Assembly: GCF_003651245.1 (NCBI RefSeq) | Contig: NZ_RAPE01000001.1 | Coordinates: 434,001 to 498,000 of the forward strand | Direction of reading: 5' to 3' | DNA length: 64,000 nt | Origin: Roseovarius spongiae | GTDB lineage: Bacteria > Pseudomonadota > Alphaproteobacteria > Rhodobacterales > Rhodobacteraceae | Shown here: one piece after another, positions 45,918 through 55,596 of the stretch | Layout: every line of letters starts with the position of its first letter | Position numbering within the stretch: the stretch's first letter is position 1 | The notes under the pieces: generated by a model | What the model saw: the letters and a program-made list of their open reading frames with translations, nothing else | Told to the model about the DNA's origin: nothing | Database searches by the model: none | Program-made: the position numbers and the translations under genes

Positions 45918-46736
45918 ATGACAGACGCGACCACCACAGGGGCCGCCCCCGCCAAGCTGGTTATCGAGCGCGTCTCCAAGCGCTTCCCGATGAAGGGCGG
46001 GCGCGAAATCCTCGCGATCGAGGAGGCGTCGTTCACCGTCGAGGAGAACGAGATCTGCGTCATCCTCGGCCCCTCGGGCTGCGGCAAATCCACCGTGCTG
46101 CGCATGATCGCGGGGCTCGAGACGCCGACCACCGGCGCGCTGCGGCTTGACGGAAGCGCGATCGCCGGGCCGGACCGCGAACGCGGCATGGTGTTCCAGG
46201 CCTACACGTCCTTCGACTGGCTGAGCGTGCGTGGCAATGTCGAATACGGGATGCGCATAAACGGCGTCCCGAAGGACGAGCGCCGCGAACGGGCGCAGAG
46301 ATACATCGATCTCGTGCACCTCGCCGGGTTCGAGGACGCCTATCCCGCGCAACTGTCCGGCGGCATGAAGCAGCGGGTCGCCATCGCGCGCACGCTGGCC
46401 AACGATCCTGCGCTTTTGCTGATGGACGAACCCTTCGGCGCGCTCGACGCCGAAACCCGCTGGCACATGCAGGAGCTTCTCGTCGCCATCGCCGAGGCCG
46501 CGAACACCACCACCGTAATGGTCACGCATGACATAGAGGAGGCGATATTCCTCGGCGACAGGATCGTCTTCATGTCGGCCCATCCGGGCCGCGTCCACCG
46601 GATCATCACGCCCGAGTTCAAGAAGGGCCGCCGCTACGCGAGCAAGGAGGCAGTGCTTGACCTTCCGGGGTATTCCGCGCTGGAAAAGGAGATCATGGGC
46701 CTGATGCGGGAACAGGGCGGCAAGGATCAGCACTGA
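45918..46736 (+). CDS. SsuB/TauB-type ABC transporter ATPase
   Basis: The 272-residue ATPase carries Walker A GPSGCGKST, the Q-loop in VFQAYTSFDWLS, signature LSGGMKQR, Walker B LLLMDEPFGALD and the switch His in VTHDIEEA. The extended C-terminus includes a lysine/arginine segment (KKGRRYASK). It powers the adjacent permease and completes the importer. Confidence 0.93.
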   Translation: MTDATTTGAAPAKLVIERVSKRFPMKGGREILAIEEASFTVEENEICVILGPSGCGKSTVLRMIAGLETPTTGALRLDGSAIAGPDRERGMVFQAYTSFDWLSVRGNVEYGMRINGVPKDERRERAQRYIDLVHLAGFEDAYPAQLSGGMKQRVAIARTLANDPALLLMDEPFGALDAETRWHMQELLVAIAEAANTTTVMVTHDIEEAIFLGDRIVFMSAHPGRVHRIITPEFKKGRRYASKEAVLDLPGYSALEKEIMGLMREQGGKDQH

Positions 46737-46764
46737 GCGCGCGGGCACGGCAGAAAGGACTGAC

Positions 46765-47730
46765 ATGAGCGATTCGCAATTCCAACCCGTTTCCGGGTTC
46801 GACCTGCCCCGTTTCGCGGGCATCCCCACCTTCATGCGCCTGCCGCATGTGGGCCTCGACGATCCGCGCCTTGCCGACCTGCGGATCGGCCTGATCGGCG
46901 TGCCCTGGGACAGCGGCACCACCAACCGGGCCGGCCCGCGCCACGGCCCGCGCCAGTTGCGGGACCTCTCGACCATGATCCGCGCGCAGAACGGCATCAC
47001 CGGCGTGCGCCCGTTCGAGGCGGCCAATTGCGCCGATCTCGGCGACGTGCCGCCCAACCCCGCGGACATCATGGACAGCATGGAGCGGATCACCGGCTTC
47101 TATCGCCGCGTCATCGAGGCCGGCGTTCTGCCGCTCACGGCGGGGGGCGATCACCTGTCGACCCTGCCGATCCTGCGCGCGGTGGCCGCCAGCGGGCCGG
47201 TCGGCATGATCCATTTCGACAGCCACACCGACCTCTTTGACGGCTATTTCGGCGGCACGAAATACACCCACGGCACGCCCTTCCGCCGCGCAGTCGAGGA
47301 AGGTCTGCTCGACCCGAAACGGGTTTGCATGATCGGCATCCGCGGCACCACCTACGACAGCGAGGACCGCGATTTCGCCGACAGCGTCGGCATCCGCGTG
47401 ATCCCGATCGAGGAATTCCACACCCGCGGCGTCGCAGACGTGATGGCCGAGGCGCGCGAGATCGCCGGTACGGGCGATACGTACGTCTCGTACGATATCG
47501 ACTTCGTGGACCCCGCCTTCGCCCCCGGCACCGGCACGCCCGAGATCGGGGGACCGAACAGCTTTCAGGCGCTCGAGGTGGTCCGCCACCTCGATGGCGT
47601 CAGGATCGTCGGCGCCGACGTGGTCGAGGTCTCGCCGCCCTTCGACGCTTCGGGCAACACCGCGTTCCTCGGGGCGTCGATCATGTTCGAACTGCTCTGC
47701 GTGATGGCCTCGGACGCGCCGCAGGCGTAA
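46765..47730 (+). CDS. Agmatinase-family ureohydrolase (second copy)
   Basis: The 321-residue protein has arginase-family metal motifs in variant form: GGDHLSTL (Leu for the usual Ser), HFDSHTDLFDGYF (Ser for Ala in DAHxD) with THGTPFRRA, and SYDIDFVDPAFAPGTGTP. All metal-ligand Asp/His positions are kept, so activity is likely. It differs strongly from the first copy, and placement with an NMT1-type importer suggests that it acts on the imported compound. Candidates are guanidino acids or guanidine itself. A GC hairpin follows the gene. Confidence 0.88.
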   Translation: MSDSQFQPVSGFDLPRFAGIPTFMRLPHVGLDDPRLADLRIGLIGVPWDSGTTNRAGPRHGPRQLRDLSTMIRAQNGITGVRPFEAANCADLGDVPPNPADIMDSMERITGFYRRVIEAGVLPLTAGGDHLSTLPILRAVAASGPVGMIHFDSHTDLFDGYFGGTKYTHGTPFRRAVEEGLLDPKRVCMIGIRGTTYDSEDRDFADSVGIRVIPIEEFHTRGVADVMAEAREIAGTGDTYVSYDIDFVDPAFAPGTGTPEIGGPNSFQALEVVRHLDGVRIVGADVVEVSPPFDASGNTAFLGASIMFELLCVMASDAPQA

Positions 47731-47755
47731 CGCCGCTCTACCGCTGACCGCGAAC

Positions 47756-47781
47756 ACCCGCCCCGCCAAGCCGGGGCGGGT
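47756..47781 (+). terminator. Probable transcription terminator after the ureohydrolase gene
   Basis: ACCCGCCCCG pairs with CGGGGCGGGT over 10 bp with a six-base loop, followed by CTGTCTG. It is in the correct place to end the transporter-ureohydrolase transcript before the giant RTX gene; the U-tract is poor, so efficiency is uncertain. Confidence 0.7.
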
Positions 47782-47925
47782 CTGTCTGACGCCGCGTCAG
47801 AAATAAAGTGACCGATCCATTCTGATCGTCTACCCTGCCCGGATTACTTTTGCGATTTTTCACCTGCGCGCCAAACGCGGCAGTTTGCTTTTTTCATTCC
47901 CGTTTTCAGTCGGAAGTCTTTTGCG

Positions 47926-50900
47926 ATGACCCTGATTACCCACGATTCGAACCTGCCCGACCCCACGACCACCGGCAGTGAACTTCACGATTTCCAACTC
48001 AATCTCGGCGATACGCGCGACAATCTGGACGACCTGAACGGCCGGCTGGAAACGGTCGAGGATGCGGTCGGCGCGACCAAGACCGCGCTGGAACAGGTCG
48101 ATGAGCTGGCCGATGGCGCCGACAAGTTCCTCAGTACGATCAAGTCGATGCGCTTCACCCTGAAGGTGACGGAAAAGGTCGGGCCGCTGAAATTCGTGTC
48201 CGACTTTCTCGACGGCGTTCTGGGAAAGCTCGAAACACTGGCCACCCATGTCACCTACCGCGCCAAGCAACTGGCGCAGAAGATCGAGGATGGCGATTAC
48301 GTCGACAAGCTCGACGCGGCGGAAACCAAGATCGGCGACCTGCGCGACGGGCTGAATCTGACGGCGCATAAGGTCGCGGAATACGAAACCGGCGTTTTCA
48401 ACACGCGATTCGCGCTGGGCGTGGTCGGCACGCCCGCCGACGGGCTCGAGACGTCGCTCGACTCCGCCAGCCAGCCGGTCAACGACATCCTCGTGCCGCT
48501 GAACCAGACCTACATGGACGTAACCGACAAGATCGACGATCTGACCGGTATCTTCGCATCCCCCTCCGCGCCCAGCCTGTCGGTCTTCAACCCGTTGGAG
48601 AACCTCGCGGTGCAGTTCGGCGCGATCAACGGGTCGATCGCGTTCCTGACCGGGCCGCTTCAGGCAGTCTACAACGCCGTGAAACCCGTGGAGTGGGCGC
48701 TCGACGCGGTCAAGGCGGTCTATGACCTGACCGTCGGGCCGATCATCGATTGGGTGCTCGACAGTCTGGGGATCACCGACATCATGAGCAGGATCGGCGA
48801 CGCGATCCTCGGCGCGCTGCCCATCGACCTCGACGGGGTGCTGGATGAGGTGACGGCCCGGATCGACGCCGTCTTCGACGAGATCGAGGGCTTCATCGGC
48901 GACGGCCTGCCCGGATGGGACGCGGATATCGACGGGATCATAGACGACATCACCAGTGACGTCGTGGGCGCGTTCGACGCGGCTTCGACCACCGAACTGC
49001 GCTTCGGCTCCTCCGAAAACGACCTGCCGCTCGACGGGCGCGCGGACGGGATCGACGTGCTGATCGGCCTCGGCGGGCAGGACAGCGTCGAAGGCGCGCC
49101 GGGCGGCGACGCGACGGACGCTCTCGACATCTTCATCGCCAGCGGCGGCGACGACACGCTCCATGGCGGGGCCAGCGACAGTGATTTCCTGATCCTGCCG
49201 GGGCTTCTCGACGACTGGATCGTCACCCGGTTTTCCGACACCGCGCCCTTCGTCTTCTACCACAAGGAAGGCGACTGGGGCTACGAGGTCGCCTTCGATA
49301 TCGAGAATTTCGCGTTCTATGACGGCGCCTATACCGGCGCGGAACTCGAGGCGCTGGGAATCGTCACCGACGGGCAGACCAACGGCAACGACCTGATTTT
49401 CGGCGGCGCGGACGACGACCGGATCACGCCGCTCGACGGATCGGACACGGTGGATGGCGGCGCGGGGCACGATACTTACGTGATCCACGCGGATCAGCCC
49501 GTTGGCGGCAATTTCGCGACCGTGAAGCTCGACGCGCCGCGCGCCGCGCCCGGCGGGATCACCTATGAGGGGTGGACGTTCTCATCGAACGACGTGGACT
49601 ACCTCAACAGCATCGAAAGCGCGATCGTCCAGCTCGACGTGGCGTCCGAGATGATCGGCACCGATGGCAACAACCTTCTGATCAGTTCCGACCAGGACGA
49701 TTACCTCTTCGGCCGCGGCGGCGACGATTTCCTGAGCGGCAATGGCGGCGACGACTACCTGCGCGGCGGCGCGGGCAGCGATACGCTGAATGGGGGCGAC
49801 GGTCGTGACGCGCTGATCGCGCGCGAGTCTCTGGCCGGGGACGCGGCGGTCTATAATGGCGGCGCGGGCAATGATCGGCTGCTTTATACCGCGCAGCAGT
49901 CGAACTACGATATCTACCCGCCGCGCGGCAACATCACCTCGTCGGACCTCGTGAGCGCGGGACCGCTGCGCATCTTCGCCGAGACGGGCACGGTCGAGCA
50001 TTTGGCCCCCGATGGCGTCACAGTGATTGCCACCGACACGGCCCTCGGGATCGAGGAGTATGTCGGGTCCGACCACGATGACCTGATCTATGGCGCGCCT
50101 GCCGTGAACGAACACACCGCCATCATCGACGGTGGCGGCGGCGACGATACGCTCTATTCCAATGGCGCGGACTGGGTGCGCGGCGGATCGGGCGGCGACA
50201 CCATCTATGTCACCGGAAGCGGTACGTCGGTGGATGGCGGCGGGTCGAGCGGGGATGAGGTCGATATCCTCGATCTGCGGCTGATCGAAAACGCGCGTTG
50301 GAAGGTCAACAACGGCTTTGGGGCGCAGTTCGATCTCTTCGCATACGAGAAATTCGAGATCGAGACGCTGACCGACGAGAACGGCGGAGACACCGGATCG
50401 GGTGCCAAACAGATCTTTGCCGGGTCGATGACCAAGTTCGACGAGCTCTACCTCGGCGACGGCAACGATGATTTCTTTCATAACGGCACCGGCGACGTCA
50501 CCATCCACGCGGCCGGCGGCGACGACCTGCTGCAAGCGCGCCACGGCAATGGCAGCCAGCTCGATATCGGGTTCTGGGCCGGCGAGGGGCGCGACACGAT
50601 CGACTTCAAGGATGCGAGCGGCTTCGGTTATGGCGAAGGGGGCGATGATGAGTTCATCATCTCGGCCGCCGGGTCGAACCTCGATTTCGACGGCGGCGAC
50701 GGCGACGATTTCTTTCTGATGCGCCGTTTCGACGGGAACCGCATAGGCGGCGTGTCCGAGGTGCGCGGCGGTGACGGCTATGACCGGGTGTCGCTGCAGC
50801 AGCGCGATGGGTTCACCGGGATGACGAGCGTGTTCTACAACGCGCAGACCGGCCACGTGTCTTCGGTGCAGACCGTGGGCGCGACCAACTACTCGGGGCT

Positions 50901-53900
50901 CATCACCGGGTTCGAGGAAGTGATCGGCGCCACCAACGCGCGCTCCAACCTTTACGGTTCGGACGCGGGCGACCGGTTTATCGGGCTGGGCGAACGCGAC
51001 CGGCTGGAAGGGCGCGACGACAGTGACGAGCTTTTCGGAAATGGTGACAACGACACGCTGCTGGGCGGCAATGGCGACGACCTGCTGCATGGCGGGACGG
51101 GCAACGATTCGCTCGACGGAAACAACGGCATCGACACGGCGAGCTACGCCAACGCGCGCCCGGACGGGATGCGCGGCGAGATGACGACCGGCAATTTCGG
51201 ATCGGTCTACGTCAACCTCGACACCGGCAGCAGCAGCGGCAGCCAAGGCAATGACACGCTTGTCCGGATCGAGAACGTGATCGGGTCGATGGGCGACGAT
51301 GTCATCATCGGCGACGACCTCGGCAACGTGCTGATGGGCGGGCAGGGCGATGATCTTCTGTTCGGTCATGAGGGCTATGACACGCTCTTGCCCGGCGAAG
51401 GCGACGACACCGTCCTTGGCGGGGCGGGCGAGGACCGCATCCTGATCGGCAATGGCGCATCGACGGTCCACGGCGGCGCCGGGCGCGACCTTCTGGACCT
51501 CAGCGCGGCGACGGGCGATCTGGCGATCCAGCTGGCCGAGCGCATGGTGCTCGACGTGCCGATCACGGTGACCATCCCCGTCTGGCGGGACGGCGCCGGC
51601 CTCGACACGAGCGTGCGCATGTTCGGCGGTCAGTCGATCACGCCGCAGGACGCGCTCGAGATGACGCCGGAGAATGCCAATGACGCCTCCGACCTGACGC
51701 GCACCCTGCCCACGAGCGCCGACTACGACGCCGACCCGGCTCTTCCCTCCTTCGAAATCCGGCTGGAGGAGGTGGTGCAGACCAGCACCATCACCGCCAC
51801 CAGCATCGAGGGCGTCGCGGGCGGGGCTGGCGACGACGCGCTGACCGGCACCACCCGTTCTGAGCGGATCGAGGGCGGCAACGGTCACGACACGCTCGAA
51901 GGCGGCGGCGGCAATGACGGGCCGGATGTCATCATGGGCGACGATGGCGACGATCTGATCTATGGTTACCTCGCCAGCGGGCCGGTCACCCTGCCCGGCG
52001 GTCCGGAATGGAACCTCGCCACCTTTAACGACACCGCGCTTGACGGACGGCTGCAATCGGCCCAACTCGCCAACATGCCGACCGCGATGGTGACGGTCGA
52101 GATGCTGGTGCGCGCGACCGACGCGACACGGTTGCAATCGTGGTTCTCCTACGGCGTTGACGGCAGCACGAACGAACTCACCGTTTTCAGTACCGGCCCC
52201 GCGGACGCGCGGGTGATCCGGGTCCTGATCAACGGTTCGGCCATCGACACCGATGTGCCCGTGCGCGCGCTGTTCGACGGCGACGTCCACCGCTTCGCCT
52301 TCCGGCTCGACACTGCGGCGGGAACGCTCGCGCTCTTCATCGACGGCGTGAACGTCTGGGAAGAGATGACAGCCCACGCGACCGAGATCGAAGCGGACGG
52401 GTTGCTCGTGCTCGGTCAGGACCAGGACGGCAGCACGCCCGGCACGACGTTTAACACCAATGACGTCTTCCAGGGCGATATCGGCGACGTGCGCATCTGG
52501 AACCGCGCGCTGAGCGATGCCGAACTGAGGACGCTCGCGGGCCAGGACAGCCTCGCCGATCCTGCGAGCCAAGCGAACCTCGCCTATTACTGGGCGGCCG
52601 ATCCGGTCGCGAACACCTTCGGCAGCACGCTGAGCGGGAACCTCGCACAGCACGGCGACGTGTCTGTCGGAGCCTTCGCCCCCACGACCTATCCCGGTGG
52701 CCTGAGCGCCGAAGGGGGCGCGGGAAACGACACGATCCACGGGACCGATCTATACGATGTGCTGGAAGGCAATGGCGACGACGACCTGCTGATCGGCGGC
52801 GGCGGCGGCGACAACCTCCTTGGCGGGGACGGCGACGATACGCTCGACGGTGGCCCGGGCGGCGATTACCTTGTGGGGGGCGCGGGCGCGGATACGTTCG
52901 TCTTACGCGCGGCGCAGGATTACAACCTTCTTATCGATTTCGAATTCGGAATCGACGGGCTCGACCTCACCGAGATGGGACTGACACAGGGCGAGATCGA
53001 CCGCGCCGCGCTGCGGGCCGGGAACGATTCCTTCGGTTTCGCCGAACTCGATTTCGGCAACGGCACGGTGGTGAACTTCATCGACATGGGCGCGGTTCAC
53101 ATGCCCGGCGTGGTGGCCAAGCTGCTGCCCGGCGGCCTTGTCGCGGACAAGGTGATGCTGCCGGGATACTGGACCCGGCTGGCGGATGTGCTCGACTATG
53201 ATTTCGCCACCATGCCTACGCCGGTCGCCTACGAGATATGGGACGCCGAGGGCGGCGACAACTGGTGGGCCGATGGCGGCATGGTCGACGCAAACACTGG
53301 CTACGTCACCTCGGATCTCACGGACATCTGGTTCCTGAGCGACGCCACGCCGGGATCGCAGGACCTGTGGCTGCGCATCGATGACGGCGCGGGGTTTGGC
53401 GAATGGGACCGCTTCGTGCTCAGCACCAACCACGCGCCCGAGGCCGCCATCAACGATCAGCGCGGCGGGCTGAACGAATGGACGTTGCTGAGCGACGTGC
53501 TCACGCTTTCGGACGCCGACGGCGATCCCTTCACCCGGTTCGAGCTCTGGGACGACACCGGTCAGGTCAGCTGGTGGGCCGACGGCGCGCTGGTGGACGC
53601 GAGCGAAGGCCACGCGGTCAAGGACCTGTCGGACGTCTGGTTCCGCACCGACCTCGCGCCGGGGACACAGACGCTCTGGGTGCGGGCCTTCGACGAATTC
53701 GGCCCCGGCGCATGGGAGGGGTTCACGCTCACCACCAACGCCGCGCCGACCCTCGCGGTCAACGACGCGACGGTGACGAGCGGCGGACACCTCACGCTTG
53801 GCGACGTGGCGAGCATCACGAACCCGGACGGCGATCCCCTGACGGTCGAGCTGTGGGACGCCGAGGGCGGGGACAACTGGCAGGTGAACGGCGCCAACGT

Positions 53901-55596
53901 GGACGCCTCGGCCGGCCATGTCGCCAATGCCTCGGGCGCGATCACCCTGCACGCCGATCCCGGTCCCGGCACGCAGGAGCTCTGGCTGCGCGTGTCGGAC
54001 GGGATCGCCACCACCGCGTGGCAATCGTTCGAGCTCACCACCAACGCGCCGCCCGAGGTCACCTTTCCCGATGTGCGCCTCTCGGGCGCGACGCCCACCG
54101 CGCTGAGGGAGCTGATGATGGTGACCGACGCGAACGACGACCTGGTCGCGCGGCTCGACCTCTGGGACGATGACGGCGCGAACAGCTGGTCGGTCAACGG
54201 GGTCACCGTCGATGCGAGCAACGGGTACACGACATGGCCCGGAGACGCGGTGGCGTTGCAGGCAGAGGCCGCGCCGGGCGCGGTTCAGACCGTCTGGATC
54301 CGCGCCTGGGATTCCCATGAGCCGGGCGCGTGGCGGACCGCCGAAGTGACGACCAACGCCGCGCCGGATGTCGAAGTCGCGGACATGACCGTGGCGCCGA
54401 ATGCATGGACCCGACTGAGCGACGTGTGGACCTTCACCGACCCCGAGGGCGACAGCCCGACGGAGATCGAGATCTGGGACGATGAGGGCGGCCATAGCTG
54501 GTGGGCCGACGGGGGCGTCGTTAACGCCTCGATGGGCCATGTGACGTCGGATCTGTCGGACATCTGGTTCCGCGGCGACGCGGCGCCGGGCGCCCAGCGG
54601 CTCTGGGTGCGGGCCTTCGACGAATTCGGCCCCGGCGCATGGGAGGGGTTCACGCTCACCACCAACGCCGCGCCGACCCTCGCGGTCAACGACGCGACGG
54701 TGACGAGCGGCGGACACCTCACGCTTGGCGACGTGGCGAGCATCACGAACCCGGACGGCGATCCCCTGACGGTTGAGCTGTGGGACGCCGAGGGCGGGGA
54801 CAACTGGCAGGTCAACGGCGTCGCCGTGGACGCGTCGGCCGGCCATGTCGCCAATGCCTCGGGTGCGATCACCCTGCGCGCCGATCCCGGTCCCGGCACG
54901 CAGGAGCTCTGGCTGCGCGTGTCGGACGGGATCGCCACCACCGCGTGGCAATCGTTCGAGTTCACCACCAACGCGCCGCCCGAGGTCACATTTCCCGATG
55001 TGCGCCTTTCGGGCGCGACGCCCACCGCGCTGAGGGAGCTGATGATGGTGACCGACGCGAACGACGACCTGGTCGCGCGGCTCGACCTCTGGGACGATGA
55101 CGGCGCGAACAGCTGGTCGGTCAACGGGGTCACCGTCGATGCGAGCAGCGGCTACACGACATGGCCCGGAGACGCGGTGGCGTTGCAGGCAGAGGCCGCG
55201 CCGGGCGCGGTTCAGACTGTCTGGATCCGCGCCTGGGATTCCCATGAGCCGGGCGCGTGGCGGACCGCCGAGGTGACGACCAACGTCGCGCCGGATGTCG
55301 AAGTCGCGGACATGACGGTGGCGCCGAACGCATGGACCCGACTGAGCGACGTGTGGACCTTCACCGACCCCGAGGGGGACAGCCCGGCGGAGATCGAGAT
55401 CTGGGACGATGAGGGCGGCCATAGCTGGTGGGCCGACGGGGGCGTCGTTGACGCCTCGACAGGCCATGTCACGTCGGATCTGTCGGACATCTGGTTCCGC
55501 GGCGACGCGGCGCCGGGTGCGCAGACGCTCTGGGTGCGGGCCGAGGACGGGCTCGACTGGTCGGACTGGGACCATTTCGATCTGACGACGGCCTAG
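47926..55596 (+). CDS. Giant RTX-type protein with LamG-like domain and 103-residue C-terminal repeats
   Basis: The 2556-residue protein has no Sec signal. Residues 1-330 are mostly helical with long polar helices (e.g. DTRDNLDDLNGRLETVEDAV). RTX-like GGxGxDxL nonapeptides follow in blocks at about 375-625, 720-780, 1010-1190, 1290-1345 and 1590-1660, expected to bind calcium outside the cell. A LamG/concanavalin-like domain lies at about 1355-1540 (LFIDGVNVW, IGDVRIWNRALSD). From 1745 to the end there are eight repeats of about 103 residues with WDDEGGxSWWADG, SDIWFR and APGxQxLWVRA. Export by a type I system is likely, but none is nearby. It is probably a surface or extracellular adhesin-like protein. 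Its stop overlaps the stop of the opposite-strand gene (CTAG). Confidence 0.9.
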   Translation: MTLITHDSNLPDPTTTGSELHDFQLNLGDTRDNLDDLNGRLETVEDAVGATKTALEQVDELADGADKFLSTIKSMRFTLKVTEKVGPLKFVSDFLDGVLGKLETLATHVTYRAKQLAQKIEDGDYVDKLDAAETKIGDLRDGLNLTAHKVAEYETGVFNTRFALGVVGTPADGLETSLDSASQPVNDILVPLNQTYMDVTDKIDDLTGIFASPSAPSLSVFNPLENLAVQFGAINGSIAFLTGPLQAVYNAVKPVEWALDAVKAVYDLTVGPIIDWVLDSLGITDIMSRIGDAILGALPIDLDGVLDEVTARIDAVFDEIEGFIGDGLPGWDADIDGIIDDITSDVVGAFDAASTTELRFGSSENDLPLDGRADGIDVLIGLGGQDSVEGAPGGDATDALDIFIASGGDDTLHGGASDSDFLILPGLLDDWIVTRFSDTAPFVFYHKEGDWGYEVAFDIENFAFYDGAYTGAELEALGIVTDGQTNGNDLIFGGADDDRITPLDGSDTVDGGAGHDTYVIHADQPVGGNFATVKLDAPRAAPGGITYEGWTFSSNDVDYLNSIESAIVQLDVASEMIGTDGNNLLISSDQDDYLFGRGGDDFLSGNGGDDYLRGGAGSDTLNGGDGRDALIARESLAGDAAVYNGGAGNDRLLYTAQQSNYDIYPPRGNITSSDLVSAGPLRIFAETGTVEHLAPDGVTVIATDTALGIEEYVGSDHDDLIYGAPAVNEHTAIIDGGGGDDTLYSNGADWVRGGSGGDTIYVTGSGTSVDGGGSSGDEVDILDLRLIENARWKVNNGFGAQFDLFAYEKFEIETLTDENGGDTGSGAKQIFAGSMTKFDELYLGDGNDDFFHNGTGDVTIHAAGGDDLLQARHGNGSQLDIGFWAGEGRDTIDFKDASGFGYGEGGDDEFIISAAGSNLDFDGGDGDDFFLMRRFDGNRIGGVSEVRGGDGYDRVSLQQRDGFTGMTSVFYNAQTGHVSSVQTVGATNYSGLITGFEEVIGATNARSNLYGSDAGDRFIGLGERDRLEGRDDSDELFGNGDNDTLLGGNGDDLLHGGTGNDSLDGNNGIDTASYANARPDGMRGEMTTGNFGSVYVNLDTGSSSGSQGNDTLVRIENVIGSMGDDVIIGDDLGNVLMGGQGDDLLFGHEGYDTLLPGEGDDTVLGGAGEDRILIGNGASTVHGGAGRDLLDLSAATGDLAIQLAERMVLDVPITVTIPVWRDGAGLDTSVRMFGGQSITPQDALEMTPENANDASDLTRTLPTSADYDADPALPSFEIRLEEVVQTSTITATSIEGVAGGAGDDALTGTTRSERIEGGNGHDTLEGGGGNDGPDVIMGDDGDDLIYGYLASGPVTLPGGPEWNLATFNDTALDGRLQSAQLANMPTAMVTVEMLVRATDATRLQSWFSYGVDGSTNELTVFSTGPADARVIRVLINGSAIDTDVPVRALFDGDVHRFAFRLDTAAGTLALFIDGVNVWEEMTAHATEIEADGLLVLGQDQDGSTPGTTFNTNDVFQGDIGDVRIWNRALSDAELRTLAGQDSLADPASQANLAYYWAADPVANTFGSTLSGNLAQHGDVSVGAFAPTTYPGGLSAEGGAGNDTIHGTDLYDVLEGNGDDDLLIGGGGGDNLLGGDGDDTLDGGPGGDYLVGGAGADTFVLRAAQDYNLLIDFEFGIDGLDLTEMGLTQGEIDRAALRAGNDSFGFAELDFGNGTVVNFIDMGAVHMPGVVAKLLPGGLVADKVMLPGYWTRLADVLDYDFATMPTPVAYEIWDAEGGDNWWADGGMVDANTGYVTSDLTDIWFLSDATPGSQDLWLRIDDGAGFGEWDRFVLSTNHAPEAAINDQRGGLNEWTLLSDVLTLSDADGDPFTRFELWDDTGQVSWWADGALVDASEGHAVKDLSDVWFRTDLAPGTQTLWVRAFDEFGPGAWEGFTLTTNAAPTLAVNDATVTSGGHLTLGDVASITNPDGDPLTVELWDAEGGDNWQVNGANVDASAGHVANASGAITLHADPGPGTQELWLRVSDGIATTAWQSFELTTNAPPEVTFPDVRLSGATPTALRELMMVTDANDDLVARLDLWDDDGANSWSVNGVTVDASNGYTTWPGDAVALQAEAAPGAVQTVWIRAWDSHEPGAWRTAEVTTNAAPDVEVADMTVAPNAWTRLSDVWTFTDPEGDSPTEIEIWDDEGGHSWWADGGVVNASMGHVTSDLSDIWFRGDAAPGAQRLWVRAFDEFGPGAWEGFTLTTNAAPTLAVNDATVTSGGHLTLGDVASITNPDGDPLTVELWDAEGGDNWQVNGVAVDASAGHVANASGAITLRADPGPGTQELWLRVSDGIATTAWQSFEFTTNAPPEVTFPDVRLSGATPTALRELMMVTDANDDLVARLDLWDDDGANSWSVNGVTVDASSGYTTWPGDAVALQAEAAPGAVQTVWIRAWDSHEPGAWRTAEVTTNVAPDVEVADMTVAPNAWTRLSDVWTFTDPEGDSPAEIEIWDDEGGHSWWADGGVVDASTGHVTSDLSDIWFRGDAAPGAQTLWVRAEDGLDWSDWDHFDLTTA
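53674..55527 (+). repeat. Tandem 927-bp duplication inside the RTX gene
   Basis: Units 53674-54600 and 54601-55527 are nearly identical in nucleotide sequence and share an exact 927-bp period; the CTCTGGGTGCGGGCC landmark recurs at 53674, 54601 and 55528. Each unit encodes 309 residues, three of the 103-residue repeats. The few differences (for example GCCAAC to GTCGCC in one repeat) are scattered, indicating a recent duplication or ongoing gene conversion. Confidence 0.92.

Noticed and set aside
53164..55527. Repeat array considered as CRISPR or satellite
   Set aside because: The period is 309 or 927 bp, in frame and coding; there are no short direct repeats with unique spacers.
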